A stretch of DNA of 64,000 nucleotides from Alphaproteobacteria bacterium (GCA_026400735.1 JAPLOL010000138.1:62001-126000); one strand, 5' to 3'. Positions 28,061 to 36,806 are shown, counted from the stretch's first letter. Numbers and translations: made by a program. Notes: generated from the sequence alone by a model not told the origin.

Positions 28061-28571
28061 ATTCGCGCAGCTTGCCCATCATGACAGTGTCCCGCACGCC
28101 GAGGTGTGTCTTCCAATTGCCGCGGAGTAAGCCCTCGCGCTGAAAGCCGCCGCGTAGGAAGAGCGAGATCGAGGCGTTGTTGTCGGGATCTATGTCCGCG
28201 GCGATGCGATGCAGATCGAGTGGGCCGAAGCCATAGTCGACCACGAGCTTCAGCGCTTTAGAGGCAAGGCCACGCCCAGTCGCGTCCGGCGTCATGATGA
28301 TGCCGATCTCACCGACGCCCTCGCGCTCGACGAACAGCGCGATACGCCCGAGCGCTTCGCCGCCATCTTCGGTGATCGCCCAAACGTGCGCGCCCTGCAT
28401 CGCGAGTGTGTCGGCGATGTATGTGCGGGTTTGTTCAACGTCGGTGTGTGCGGGGCTAGACCAAAAATGGTGCGTGCGCTCGTCGCCGTGCGCGGCGAAC
28501 AAGGCCTCGGCATCACTCAGTTCAAGCGGACGCAAAACCGCGTCGGGCAATTGAAGTGTAGGTAGCGTCAT
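28059..28571 (-). CDS. GNAT family N-acetyltransferase (RimJ/RimL type)
   Basis: A 170-residue acetyl-CoA-dependent acetyltransferase. It has LRPLELSDAEALFA at the N-terminus, EIGIIMTPDATGRGLASKAL (the acetyl-CoA pyrophosphate loop, RGLAS) and RIAADIDPDNNASISLFLRG with the C-terminal GFQREGLLR. Substrate unknown; this subtype often acetylates protein N-termini. It is closely similar to the acetyltransferase at 30870-31376. Its ATG directly follows the stop of the upstream broken membrane gene. Confidence 0.85.
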   Translation of the reverse strand: MTLPTLQLPDAVLRPLELSDAEALFAAHGDERTHHFWSSPAHTDVEQTRTYIADTLAMQGAHVWAITEDGGEALGRIALFVEREGVGEIGIIMTPDATGRGLASKALKLVVDYGFGPLDLHRIAADIDPDNNASISLFLRGGFQREGLLRGNWKTHLGVRDTVMMGKLRE

Positions 28572-29556
28572 CTAGCTCTTCATGGCTCCGCGCAGATCGG
28601 CTGCGCTGTAGATCGTTTCGCGCAACTGGCGGGCGAAGCGCTTAGTGTCGCCGCTGCGCTTGGCGGGATAGTAGACGACATTGCTGGGCTCGCGTCCAAG
28701 TGCGCCGCGAACGGCCGCTCGTGCTTCGTTCGAGAGTTGGTTGCCTTCGCAGCAGATGAATACGAGCCCAGATGGGCTCACGCCCTTCACCGCTTCTCCT
28801 ATCTCCCACGCCACGTTCTCGCTGACATTGGTGAGGTCAATGATGGCGACGTCCACGGCGCCGAGTGACGACGACACCGCCTGGCGCCAGTTTGCATCCG
28901 AAATCCGCACGATCGAAGCGCCGCGCCGGCCTTTGCCGCGTTGCAGGCGTTCGAGCAGGCGGGGCAGGGAGCCAAAATCATCGCGATTGCGCGAAAACAT
29001 TGCCCCAATGGGTCCGGAAATCGCAGCGAGCAACATCACCACAACAAGAGTACCCATGACGCCAATGAAAACGATGGCGACGAGAATCACGGCGATTGCG
29101 ATCAGCGAAAAGATGGCGCCGAACACTTGACATCGGCGCGAGGCGATTGCGGCGCTGCTCGAAGGAAAGCTGCACATCGCGATCCTGCAAGGTAAGCGCT
29201 GATACGCCGTGGCGAGAAAGTCTGTCGATCACGCGCGAAGTGCGGAACGCGTCGCCATTCTCGGATTGGAAGCGCCGCAACCACATAGCTTGTACACGCT
29301 GTGGCGTGAGTCCGGCTTGAACTGCGTCATAGGTCCAGCGCGCTACAATGAAGAACAAAAATGCGAACAGCGCCAACATAGCGATCAGCAGAAAACCGCC
29401 GTCCTTGCTCAAATCCTCGCTCGGATCTGTCATAAGATCGTAACCAGCGTAGGCGAGCGCAGCGATTGCTGCGAGCGCCGGGACAGACGCAAGGAACGCG
29501 AAAAATCCTGATACGCTGCGGTCGCGCGCAATGCGGGCGCTTGTGCTGCTGGCCAT
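28572..29556 (-). pseudogene. Membrane protein with TIR-like/deoxyribosyltransferase-like domain, broken by a +1 frameshift
   Basis: Two frames fit together as one protein of about 328 residues. The first (29556 to about 29135) has two membrane segments, then RVIDRLSRHGVSALTLQDRD and EQRRNRLAPM; it then loses sense. The second picks up at VFGAIFSLIAIAVILVAIVF, has a further membrane region and a cytoplasmic domain with ASIVRISDANWRQAVSSSL, VDVAIIDLTNVSENVAWEIG and LVFICCEGNQLSNEARAAV. That last pattern resembles TIR-like or nucleoside 2-deoxyribosyltransferase-like Rossmann domains (D-L-T-x-x-x-N-V-x-x-E). Removing one base in CAAG near 29130 restores the frame. Function unknown. Confidence 0.6.
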
Positions 29557-29662
29557 GGCAATCCCCTCCGGATCGCCAAGTTAGCGCGGCTTTCCGCCTA
29601 AGGGTAGGCAAACCGGCGGCGGCTTTGCTAGCCTCGGCGCGTAAGCGGGCTCGGGGGAGGCC

Positions 29663-30892
29663 ATGAAGACCTGGATGATTGTGGCGGCCGCGCTGGCCGT
29701 TCTTGTCGTCGGCGGCCTGGCCGCGTTTTTTGGGCTGGGCCTGCGGTTTGCGCCAAGCGCCGCCGATCAGGCGCGTGCGAGAGAGCTTTTCGCGCAGTCT
29801 CAAACGCAGCTCGAAAACGGCAATAAAGACGCCGCGTTTCGAATGCTCGACGATTCAATTCGGCTCGCGCCGCAAAACGACGCGCTTCGGTCGCGCGCAT
29901 CAATATTCATCGCGCGGGGTGATTTTGAAAACGCAACACAGGATATGAGCAGGATCGCCAATCGTGGCAACGCGTTGGCGACCGATTATAGTTTGCGATG
30001 CTGGCTACGTGCGCGGAACGACAGGACATTGCGCGGCGCGCGTTCGGATTGTGATCGCGCTATCAAGATGAACCCAGGTCTTGCGGCGGCTTTCGGCAAT
30101 CGCGGTCTCGTCGGGCTGCGGCAAGGCCGTAACATTGAAGCTTGGAATGATTTCAACATCGCGCTGCGCGTAGGGGGCAGCGATGAGTGGGTGGCGTGGC
30201 GCGTATTTGGCCGCGGCGTCGCTGCTTGGGGTCAAGGCCGTGGTGTTGAAGGACGCCAGGATATCGAGACGGCGTTGCATTCGAAGCCGGCGGTGGCCGG
30301 CGAGTTCGCACAATTTGGCATAGGCGGCGAGATTGTGCGTGAGTTCGATGACGCCACCTTCGCGCGCGCCATGGACCCGCCTTCGTATTTGGACTTGCAG
30401 AACTACCTCATCGTCTATCCCAATGGCGCTCATGCCGCTGAGGCGCGCGCCGAAATCCAAAACATTACTGATTGGGTTGAAGGAGAAATCGCAGCCGGAC
30501 GGCAAGCCATTCCCGGCTTTGCCTTGGCTCAAGTGCACGGACCCGGATCGCCAGATAGTTTTGGCGCGATCGCGCTCTCACGGTCGAGCCGTCGTGTGGC
30601 ATTTTCGACCGACTACGCCTCGCCACTGGAGGCGCAGCGCGCGGCCGCCACAGCGTGCGATCGTGCTTCGCAAGGCGATTGCGAGGCCTTCGCGTTCCGC
30701 AATGTCTGCGCGGCTCTAGCGCTCAGTCCGTCTAACCGAAGCGCGCGGGGTATGGCGTGGTCCTACAGCACCGATGATGCGGTGAGAGGCTCGATACAAC
30801 AATGTAACGCGCGCGGAGGCCGCAATTGTGTGGCCGTACATGCGCAGTGCACGCCGACTCCCGAAGCCGCTACGCCCGCACCTTCTCCATAA
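29663..30892 (+). CDS. TPR protein with C-terminal DUF4189 domain
   Basis: A 409-residue protein with an N-terminal membrane anchor (IVAAALAVLVVGGLAAFFGL). Residues 35-200 hold tetratricopeptide-type repeats (ARELFAQSQTQLENGNKDAA, AAAFGNRGLVGLRQGRNIEA). Residues 300-400 form a DUF4189 domain, seen as FGAIALSRSSRRVAFSTDYA, ACDRASQGDCEAFAF and CNARGGRNCVAVHAQC, with conserved paired cysteines that would be disulfides in the periplasm. The role is unknown; TPR plus DUF4189 suggests an envelope protein-binding function. GGGGAGG before the ATG supports the start. Confidence 0.75.
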   Translation: MKTWMIVAAALAVLVVGGLAAFFGLGLRFAPSAADQARARELFAQSQTQLENGNKDAAFRMLDDSIRLAPQNDALRSRASIFIARGDFENATQDMSRIANRGNALATDYSLRCWLRARNDRTLRGARSDCDRAIKMNPGLAAAFGNRGLVGLRQGRNIEAWNDFNIALRVGGSDEWVAWRVFGRGVAAWGQGRGVEGRQDIETALHSKPAVAGEFAQFGIGGEIVREFDDATFARAMDPPSYLDLQNYLIVYPNGAHAAEARAEIQNITDWVEGEIAAGRQAIPGFALAQVHGPGSPDSFGAIALSRSSRRVAFSTDYASPLEAQRAAATACDRASQGDCEAFAFRNVCAALALSPSNRSARGMAWSYSTDDAVRGSIQQCNARGGRNCVAVHAQCTPTPEAATPAPSP

Positions 30893-31376
30893 TCACGCTG
30901 TCGCGCGGGCCGCGCTCTGAGGCACGGTCGGCCGTGAGATGCGCGGCGGTTCGAAACCCGGCGCGCGCGAAGAGGGCTTTCGAGGCTACGTTCTCGGCGT
31001 CGATGTTCGCGCGAAGGATACGCAAATTGAGGTCGCCGAACGCGAAGCCCTCGGCGAGGGCGATAGCTTTTAGTCCCAGGCCACGGCCTTGCGCTTCTGC
31101 GCGGATGACGATGCCGAATTCGCCGCTTTCGGGTTCAGTTACACGTAGCGCGAGCCGGCCGAGTGCTTCGCCGCCATTTGCTGTGATCGCCCAGGCGGCG
31201 CGGGATTTTCCGAGTGTGTCGGCAATGTAGGCTTCGGTCTCGGCAAGCGACGTATGTGCGAGCGCGCGGCGATAGAGCTGAACTTGCGGATCGCTCAGTG
31301 CGACGAACAGGGCCGGAGCATCAGCGAGGGCAAGTGGACGAAGGACAATGCCGGGCGCAGTGAGCGTCGGCGTCAC
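30870..31376 (-). CDS. GNAT family N-acetyltransferase (paralogue of 28059-28571)
   Basis: I start at the GTG at 31376, which overlaps the rlmN stop by 4 bp and gives 168 residues; the open frame extends further upstream inside rlmN but without acetyltransferase sequence. Core motifs are [34 protein letters not shown] and [20 protein letters not shown]. It shares YIADTL, the WAIT-x-x-GGEALGR stretch and the C-terminal RDSVIMEK-like ending with the other acetyltransferase 2.8 kb away, so the two are paralogues. Substrate unknown. Confidence 0.8.
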   Translation of the reverse strand: MTPTLTAPGIVLRPLALADAPALFVALSDPQVQLYRRALAHTSLAETEAYIADTLGKSRAAWAITANGGEALGRLALRVTEPESGEFGIVIRAEAQGRGLGLKAIALAEGFAFGDLNLRILRANIDAENVASKALFARAGFRTAAHLTADRASERGPRDSVIMEKVRA

Positions 31377-32545
31377 GCCCCGGGCTCGGCTTTCAGCCGT
31401 TCGCTGGCGCGTTGCTTCACGCTTTCGCTGCGCAGCTGGCCGCAAGCGGCAAGAATATCGCGGCCGCGCGGCGTGCGGATCGGCGAGGAATAGCCGGCGC
31501 GGTTGAGTACCTCGGCGAACGCTTCGATCGTGCTCCAGTCCGAGCACTCATAATTTGTGCCTGGCCATGGATTGAACGGGATGAGATTGATCTTTGCCGG
31601 GATCCCCGCGAGCAGCTTCACCAGCGCCTTTGCTTCCGGCAGCGAGTCGTTCACGCCTTTCAGCATCACGTACTCGAACGTCACGCGCTTGGCGTTGTTG
31701 AGCGACGGGTAAGAGCGGATCGCTTCGAACAATTCTTCCAGCTGATATTTCTTGTTCAGCGGCACCAGCTGGTTGCGAAGTTCATCGTTGGTGGCGTGCA
31801 GCGAGATCGCCAGCATCGCGCCGGTGCGATCGCCCAGCTCTTTGATCCGTGGCGCAACGCCGGCGGTACTGACCGTGATGCGGCGGCGGCCGATGGAAAT
31901 GCCGTCTCCGTCGGAGATCACGTCGATCGCGGTGTCGACATTGTCCAGATTATAGAGCGGCTCCCCCATGCCCATGAACACGATGTTCGTGAGCTGGCGG
32001 TCGCCGTCATTGAGCGGGCGCTCTTGCGTCGGCCATTCGCCGAGCGCGTCGCGCGCGATCATCACCTGCGTGACGATCTCGGCGGAGGTGAGGTTGCGCA
32101 CCAGCTTCTGCGTGCCGGTATGGCAGAACGTGCAGTTCAGCGTGCAACCGACTTGAGAGCTGACACAGAGCGCGCCCGCTTTGCCGACGCCCGGAATAAA
32201 CACAGCTTCTGCTTCAATGCCGGGGCCGAGGCGAATGAGCCACTTGCGGGTACCGTCAGTGCTGATCTGTTGCGTGACGATTTCCGGACGATCGAGCGTG
32301 TAGTGCTCAGCTAGCGTGGCGCGCAGTTCCTTTGCCACGTTCGTCATCGCGGCGAAGTCGGTCACGCCGTAATGGTAAATCCAGCGCCACAGCTGTTCGA
32401 CGCGCATCTTCGCCTTCTTCGACTCGACGCCGACGGCAATGAGCTTCTCGGCTAGCTCAGCCTTGGAAAGGCCGGCCAGCGAAGGCTTGGAGGCGGGGGC
32501 AGTGGTCACTGGCCGCGTTATGGGGAGGCTTCGGCGACCCCGCAA
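31373..32545 (-). CDS. rlmN: 23S rRNA / tRNA adenine C2-methyltransferase
   Basis: A 390-residue radical SAM enzyme that methylates C2 of A2503 in 23S rRNA and A37 of some tRNAs. The 4Fe-4S cysteines 134, 138 and 141 lie in [15 protein letters not shown]; the SAM-binding [12 protein letters not shown] follows; Cys368 in [11 protein letters not shown] is the second methyl-carrying cysteine. The frame opens with a TTG at 32545; a GTG at 32509 would give 378 residues and is equally possible, as neither has a clear ribosome site. The acetyltransferase gene is translationally coupled at its end. Confidence 0.95.
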   Translation of the reverse strand: MRGRRSLPITRPVTTAPASKPSLAGLSKAELAEKLIAVGVESKKAKMRVEQLWRWIYHYGVTDFAAMTNVAKELRATLAEHYTLDRPEIVTQQISTDGTRKWLIRLGPGIEAEAVFIPGVGKAGALCVSSQVGCTLNCTFCHTGTQKLVRNLTSAEIVTQVMIARDALGEWPTQERPLNDGDRQLTNIVFMGMGEPLYNLDNVDTAIDVISDGDGISIGRRRITVSTAGVAPRIKELGDRTGAMLAISLHATNDELRNQLVPLNKKYQLEELFEAIRSYPSLNNAKRVTFEYVMLKGVNDSLPEAKALVKLLAGIPAKINLIPFNPWPGTNYECSDWSTIEAFAEVLNRAGYSSPIRTPRGRDILAACGQLRSESVKQRASERLKAEPGA

Positions 32546-32578
32546 TCCCCAACGCTGCCTAAGTGCAATGCGCGAGCG

Positions 32579-33490
32579 CTATTCCGTGCGGACGGGAGGC
32601 GGTTTCTGTTTGAAATGCAGTTCCCGGAGCGTGATCACCAACGTTGAGCCGATAACGATCAGCGCGCCGAGCATGGTGATGAGGTTCGGGACTTCGTGGA
32701 AAAGCACGAGCCCGAAGAGGATCGCGAAGACGAGCCGCGTGTAGTCGATCGGCGCCATCGCGGCGGCGTCGCCGAGCGCCATGCCCTTGATGTAGCAAAC
32801 TTGCGTCACGAGCCCGAGCACGCCCATGGCGGCGAGTAGCGCAAGATCCATGGGTTCGGGCCAGCGCCATTCGATCACGGCGAGCGGGATCGAGAGTACG
32901 AGTCCGAGAACCGCCGACCACACCATCAGCACGGTGACCGAGTGATCGCGCGTCATCATCTTCATGCCAGTCACGGTCATCGCAAAGAGCGCGGCAGATG
33001 AGAGTGCAGCCGCGGCGGGCCAGCCGACAGCATTGGCGATCGAAGGCTGCAGCATGACCAAAACGCCGACGAAGCCAACGAGCGTCGCACCCAGTCGCCA
33101 GGGTCCGATCTTTTCACCAAGCACAAAGATAGCCAACGGCACGATCCAAAGCGTGCGCGTGAAAGAAAGCGCGTTCGCCTCCGCCAGCGGCATTTCCTGA
33201 TAGGCCCAGAACGCCAGCACCATGCCGATCGTGCCGGCGAAGGAGCGAAAGAAAAGGATGCCAGGCCGCGTGGTGCGAAACGCGCCGACGGGGTCACGCA
33301 AGATAATCGGCAGCAGCACGACCAGCCCGGCGACTTGCCGGTAGAACGTCTGCAGAGCGGGTGAGTAGTCGTCGCCCAGGTATTTGATCAGCGACGTCAT
33401 TAGCGTGAAGGTGACGGCCGATGCGAGCATCCAGAGCGCGCCGCGAACATTGGCGGAGAGCTTTGAATAGCTGGCGCTGAAGTCGACCAT
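32579..33490 (-). CDS. DMT superfamily (EamA) transporter
   Basis: A 303-residue inner-membrane protein with ten hydrophobic segments in two EamA repeats (GALWMLASAVTFTLMTSLIK at the start of the first, AAALSSAALFAMTVTGMKMM in the second). The family exports metabolites such as amino acids or purines; the cargo cannot be told. The ATG at 33490 lies 103 bp from the start of the small membrane gene on the other strand. 33 bp separate its end from the rlmN start, so the two may share a transcript. Confidence 0.88.
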   Translation of the reverse strand: MVDFSASYSKLSANVRGALWMLASAVTFTLMTSLIKYLGDDYSPALQTFYRQVAGLVVLLPIILRDPVGAFRTTRPGILFFRSFAGTIGMVLAFWAYQEMPLAEANALSFTRTLWIVPLAIFVLGEKIGPWRLGATLVGFVGVLVMLQPSIANAVGWPAAAALSSAALFAMTVTGMKMMTRDHSVTVLMVWSAVLGLVLSIPLAVIEWRWPEPMDLALLAAMGVLGLVTQVCYIKGMALGDAAAMAPIDYTRLVFAILFGLVLFHEVPNLITMLGALIVIGSTLVITLRELHFKQKPPPVRTE

Positions 33491-33593
33491 GGCGGCGTTA
33501 GTGCGCCCGGCGCGTCCGATTCACAACGCCGCTGACCTTGCGGCACAGACCGCAACCGCATACCTTATGAGCAGTTGTCCACTGGAGCCGCCG

Positions 33594-33785
33594 ATGGTCA
33601 CGCTGTCGATCCTTACCGCGTTGTTTTTCTTGCCAACGATTATCGCCGGCGCGCGGAGCCACAACGTTGTGGCGGTCTTTCTCCTGAACTTCTTCTTCGG
33701 CTGGACCGTGATCGGCTGGTTCTGGGCGCTAATTTGGGCAGCGACCGATAAGCCGCGCGTCGAATACGTCTACGCCACGCGTTGA
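33594..33785 (+). CDS. Small membrane protein, superinfection-immunity family
   Basis: 63 residues from the ATG at 33594, chosen because TGGAG at 33583-33587 precedes it. Two membrane segments, LSILTALFFLPTIIAGAR and VAVFLLNFFFGWTVIGWFWA followed by LIWAATDK, match the short Imm/superinfection-immunity membrane family named after the phage T4 protein. Such genes are widespread in bacterial chromosomes and their cellular role is unclear; no prophage is near. Confidence 0.65.
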   Translation: MVTLSILTALFFLPTIIAGARSHNVVAVFLLNFFFGWTVIGWFWALIWAATDKPRVEYVYATR

Positions 33786-33788
33786 CGC

Positions 33789-34388
33789 TCACGCCAACAG
33801 CGCGTCCTCAACCTCGCGCAGCGTGTTTTTGCCGAAATAGAGCTCGTCTCCCACGAAGAAACTCGGGATGCCGAACGCGCCGCGTTTGGCCGCCGCTTCG
33901 GTGTTGTCCATCAGCTTCTTTTTCACTTCGTGCTCTTGAGCGCGCGCCAGTAGGCGCGTGGCGTCGAGCCCCGAGGCTGTGATGGCTTCCGTGGCCACCG
34001 CTGGATCATCCATTTTCTTTGGCGCCTCCCACATGTGGTGGAAGACGGCTTCCGCGTATTGCGGCAGGACGCCGTCCATCTCGGCCGCCACTGCGGCGCG
34101 CATGATCATCAGCGTGTTGACCGGGAAGAATGGGTTCATCTGGAACGCGTCGAGCTTGTGGTTCGCGATGAAACGGCGAAGCTCGAGCATCTCGTAGGCG
34201 AGCTTGTTGGGGATGTTGGCGAAGGCGAACATTGGCGCCTGGTTGCCGGTGAGCTTAAAGAGGCCGCCGAGCAGAACGGGTGTGTAAGAGAATTTCACGC
34301 CCGTGCGGGCTTCGATCTGCGGTAGCACGCGGTGCGCGAGGTAAGCGTTGGGGCTCGCGAAATCGAACAGAAACTCAGCCGTCGCCAT
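33789..34388 (-). CDS. DsbA-fold 2-hydroxychromene-2-carboxylate isomerase family protein
   Basis: 199 residues from the ATG at 34388, with GGGGAG 8 nt upstream. The thioredoxin-fold start FLFDFASPNAYLAHRVLPQI carries the Ser typical of HCCA isomerases (kappa-class glutathione-transferase-like), and the C-terminal AAAKRGAFGIPSFFVGDELY is characteristic. It isomerises glutathione-linked aromatic or other substrates in the family; the substrate here is unknown. It overlaps the stop of the SDR gene by one base (TGATG), so the two are cotranslated and may act on one pathway. Confidence 0.88.
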   Translation of the reverse strand: MATAEFLFDFASPNAYLAHRVLPQIEARTGVKFSYTPVLLGGLFKLTGNQAPMFAFANIPNKLAYEMLELRRFIANHKLDAFQMNPFFPVNTLMIMRAAVAAEMDGVLPQYAEAVFHHMWEAPKKMDDPAVATEAITASGLDATRLLARAQEHEVKKKLMDNTEAAAKRGAFGIPSFFVGDELYFGKNTLREVEDALLA

Positions 34389-35131
34389 CACCATGTCTCC
34401 CCGAACGGACGCAGATCCATCTCGAACGTCCACGCGTCGCGCGTTTGCTGATGCAGCGCCCAGTAAGCGTTCGCGATGGATGTGGGCTCCATCAGCACGT
34501 CCGCCGGCAAGTTCGCCGCGACATCGGCGCCGCGTGCTTGCGCGATGCGGTCGCGCACGAACGCGGTGTCGACGCCAGCGTCGATGACTAGGTGGGCGAC
34601 GTGAATGTTTTTCGGGCCTAACTCGCGCGCCATAGCTTGCGCAACGGCGCGCAGGCCGGCCTTTGCGCTGGCGAAGGCAGCGTAGCCCGAACCGCCGCGC
34701 AGACTGGCCGTGGCGCCGGTGAAGAAGATAGAGCCTTTCCCGTGCTTCAGCATGATCCGCGCGGCTTCGCGGCCGGTGAGGAAGCCGGCCTTGCACGCCA
34801 TCTCCCAGACTTTGAAGAACACACGCTCTGTCGTTTCCAAAATCGGGAAGTTCACGTTGGCGCCCGGATTGGCGATCACGACTTCCAGCGGCGCGTGCGC
34901 GTCAGCCGCCTGCAGGAACGCAGTGATCTCGTCTTCCTTGCGTGCGTCCAGCGCCCGCGCCTCGCAAGCGCCGCCAGCGGCTTCGATCTCGCGCTTGAGC
35001 GGTTCGAGTTTCTCAGCAGTGCGGCGACCGACGAACACCGTGTAGCCCTCAGCGGCGAACTTTCGCGCGATAGCTGAGCCGATGAAGTCCCCCGCGCCAA
35101 CAATGGCGCAGGTCGCGTTGCGGGCGGGCAT
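34388..35131 (-). CDS. Atypical short-chain dehydrogenase (catalytic Tyr replaced by Phe)
   Basis: 247 residues from the ATG at 35131 (ribosome site GGAGGCG). The Rossmann motif reads CAIVGAGDFIGSAIARKF, and the NAD region VVIANPGANV stands for the usual NNAG. In the catalytic stretch GGSGYAAFASAKAGLRA the YxxxK Tyr position is Phe (FASAK) while the Lys is kept, and the usual upstream Ser is absent. This subgroup is common but its chemistry is unclear. It is coupled to the DsbA-fold isomerase gene and divergent from an HxlR regulator 71 bp away, which probably controls both. Confidence 0.8.
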   Translation of the reverse strand: MPARNATCAIVGAGDFIGSAIARKFAAEGYTVFVGRRTAEKLEPLKREIEAAGGACEARALDARKEDEITAFLQAADAHAPLEVVIANPGANVNFPILETTERVFFKVWEMACKAGFLTGREAARIMLKHGKGSIFFTGATASLRGGSGYAAFASAKAGLRAVAQAMARELGPKNIHVAHLVIDAGVDTAFVRDRIAQARGADVAANLPADVLMEPTSIANAYWALHQQTRDAWTFEMDLRPFGETW

Positions 35132-35202
35132 GTTTCGCCTCCGTCTTGAGTTGTGCTGTAGTAAGTCTTGAAAGTGAACTGAGTCAATGGCAAACTTCGG
35201 AA

Positions 35203-35664
35203 ATGCGTTGGGATGATCTCGACAGGGCCAATTGCTCGCTTTCGCGCACACTCGCCGTGATCGGCGATCGCTGGACGCTTCTTGTGCTGCGCGATGCGTT
35301 CTTGCGAGTGCGCCGGTTTGAGGATTTTCAATCGAGCCTTGGCATTGCCCGCCGTGTGCTGACGGAACGGCTGAAACTGCTTGTGGGCGAGGGCGTGTTG
35401 AAGAAGGTCGCGTATCAAGAGCGGCCGGTTCGGTACGAGTACCGGCTCACGGAGAAGGGGATCGGGCTTTATCCCGCGCTGATGGCGCTCGTGCATTGGG
35501 GCGACGAGCACTATGCCGGCAAGAAGGGCCCGCCATTGCTGCACCGCCATCTGACGTGTGGCCATGATTTCAGGTCGGTGATGACGTGCTCGGAATGCGG
35601 CGAAGCCGTCGATCCGCGCGAGGTGAGACCGCACGCGGGGCCTGGCGCGAAGAAGCGGGCTTAG
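35203..35664 (+). CDS. HxlR family transcriptional regulator
   Basis: 153 residues from the ATG at 35203. The winged-helix core is typical of HxlR: CSLSRTLAVIGDRWTLLVLR, RFEDFQSSLGIARRVLTERL, and VRYEYRLTEKG. A C-terminal tail with HLTCGHDFRSVMTCSECGEA has four cysteines/histidines that could bind zinc, which is common in alphaproteobacterial members. It is divergent from the SDR/isomerase pair with 71 bp between starts, so it likely regulates that pair and itself. Its stop overlaps the 3' end of the methyltransferase gene by 4 bp. Confidence 0.88.
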   Translation: MRWDDLDRANCSLSRTLAVIGDRWTLLVLRDAFLRVRRFEDFQSSLGIARRVLTERLKLLVGEGVLKKVAYQERPVRYEYRLTEKGIGLYPALMALVHWGDEHYAGKKGPPLLHRHLTCGHDFRSVMTCSECGEAVDPREVRPHAGPGAKKRA

Positions 35665-36173
35665 CTTTTCACTTTCAGCTTTGTGTTCATTTCCGGTGGC
35701 GGGCCACCGGGCATGATCGGGCGCGCCGGGTAGCCGCCGTGCGCGAGCAGGCGATCATACATCACGAGCGCGCCAGCGAGCCCGACGTTCACGCAAAACT
35801 TCGTCGGGATCTTCACGACATGTGCGCAGCGTTCGAGCAACCACGGTGATAGCGAGCCGCGCTCGCGGCCAAGCACATACGCCGCCGCTTGGGGATGCTG
35901 AAAGCGCGGTAGCTCAACGGCATCATCCGTCAGCTCGACGCCAACGAGCGCGCACCCTTTTGGCAGCAGCAAATCTTCTTGGGTATTCCACGCATAGTAC
36001 GGCACGTGATCGAAGCTGCGCGAGGTGTCGCTGTTGTAGGCCTCGCGCACTTTTGGGTGCGCATTGATGGTGAAGAAAAAGCTCGCACCAAATGCGTTCG
36101 CGGTGCGCATCAGCGCGCCGAGATTCATCGGCTTCGAGATTTCCTCCGCCCCAATACCGAAATAACCGCGCAT
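35661..36173 (-). CDS. TrmH/SpoU family RNA methyltransferase
   Basis: 170 residues from the ATG at 36173, which overlaps the stop of the MliC-like gene (TAATG). The SPOUT knot is seen in SKPMNLGALMRTANAFGASF, AAAYVLGRERGSLSPWLLER and VVKIPTKFCVNVGLAGALVM, the three motifs of 2'-O-ribose methyltransferases. The RNA target cannot be told; the protein lacks the extra N-terminal substrate domain of RlmB. Coupling to lipoprotein genes is odd and probably only positional. Confidence 0.85.
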   Translation of the reverse strand: MRGYFGIGAEEISKPMNLGALMRTANAFGASFFFTINAHPKVREAYNSDTSRSFDHVPYYAWNTQEDLLLPKGCALVGVELTDDAVELPRFQHPQAAAYVLGRERGSLSPWLLERCAHVVKIPTKFCVNVGLAGALVMYDRLLAHGGYPARPIMPGGPPPEMNTKLKVKS

Positions 36174-36475
36174 TAGCCCCGTCGGCAGTTCGTGTATGGT
36201 CCGCCGCGCGCGCCGTTGAGCATCGCTTCGTTGCCGTGCTCCCAATATTCCACTGAGCCATTGGTGTAGCGCGTGCCTGAACCGGCAACGACACCCGGCA
36301 GATCGTAAGTTTGGCCGGCGGCGAAAACTTCGGCGTTGCCAGCGTCGGTCAGCCTCATGCTGAAAGCCGCGCCGCCATCACAGCGCCACTGCGCGAACGG
36401 CCCCGAGGGTGTCGTCGCACCGGTCGCGCACGCGGTGACCGCCAAGCAAGTGATGAGAATTGAGAGCTTCTTCAT
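36173..36475 (-). CDS. MliC-like lysozyme-inhibitor lipoprotein (copy 2)
   Basis: 100 residues from the ATG at 36475. A lipobox signal (MKKLSILITCLAVTACATG) is followed by a MliC-type beta-barrel domain: FAQWRCDGGAAFSMRLTDAG, LPGVVAGSGTRYTNGSVEYW, EHGNEAMLNGA and the final Cys in YTNCRRG. MliC proteins sit in the outer membrane or periplasm and inhibit host C-type lysozyme. It is a tandem paralogue of the gene ending 4 bp upstream. Confidence 0.8.
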   Translation of the reverse strand: MKKLSILITCLAVTACATGATTPSGPFAQWRCDGGAAFSMRLTDAGNAEVFAAGQTYDLPGVVAGSGTRYTNGSVEYWEHGNEAMLNGARGGPYTNCRRG

Positions 36476-36479
36476 GGGA

Positions 36480-36791
36480 TTATCCTCTCCGGCAAGCGTT
36501 GTACGGGCCGCCACGCGCGCCACCGACGGTCGCTTGGCCGCCGCTCTCGCGATATTCGACTGAGCCGTTGGAATAGCGAAGCCCCGAGGCGCCTGCGATG
36601 CGCGGCAAGCGATAGGTTTGCCCGCCCGCGAACACTTCAGCCGATCCTTCGCCCTCTGTGCTGATGCGCACGCTGAAAGCTGCGCCGCCCTCGCAGCGCC
36701 ACTGCGTGAATGGTCCACTCGGAGCGCCGCCGCTCGTGGTTGCGCAAGCGGCAAGCAAAGCAAGAGTAGCGAGTGCTGCGATTGTTTTCAT
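36480..36791 (-). CDS. MliC-like lysozyme-inhibitor lipoprotein (copy 1)
   Basis: 103 residues with lipobox signal MKTIAALATLALLAACATTS. The domain FTQWRCEGGAAFSVRISTEG, LPRIAGASGLRYSNGSVEYR, ESGGQATVGGARGGPYNACR parallels copy 2 along its full length, with the two Cys at matching places. AGAGGTTACGCC before the ATG gives a modest ribosome site. The next gene upstream (isoaspartyl peptidase) ends 15 bp away, so a shared transcript is possible. Confidence 0.8.
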   Translation of the reverse strand: MKTIAALATLALLAACATTSGGAPSGPFTQWRCEGGAAFSVRISTEGEGSAEVFAGGQTYRLPRIAGASGLRYSNGSVEYRESGGQATVGGARGGPYNACRRG

Positions 36792-36806
36792 GGCGTAACC
36801 TCTGAC

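Noticed and set aside
33594-33785. Prophage remnant, because of the superinfection-immunity family match
   Set aside because: Only one small gene of a family common in chromosomes; no integrase, capsid or att-like repeats nearby.
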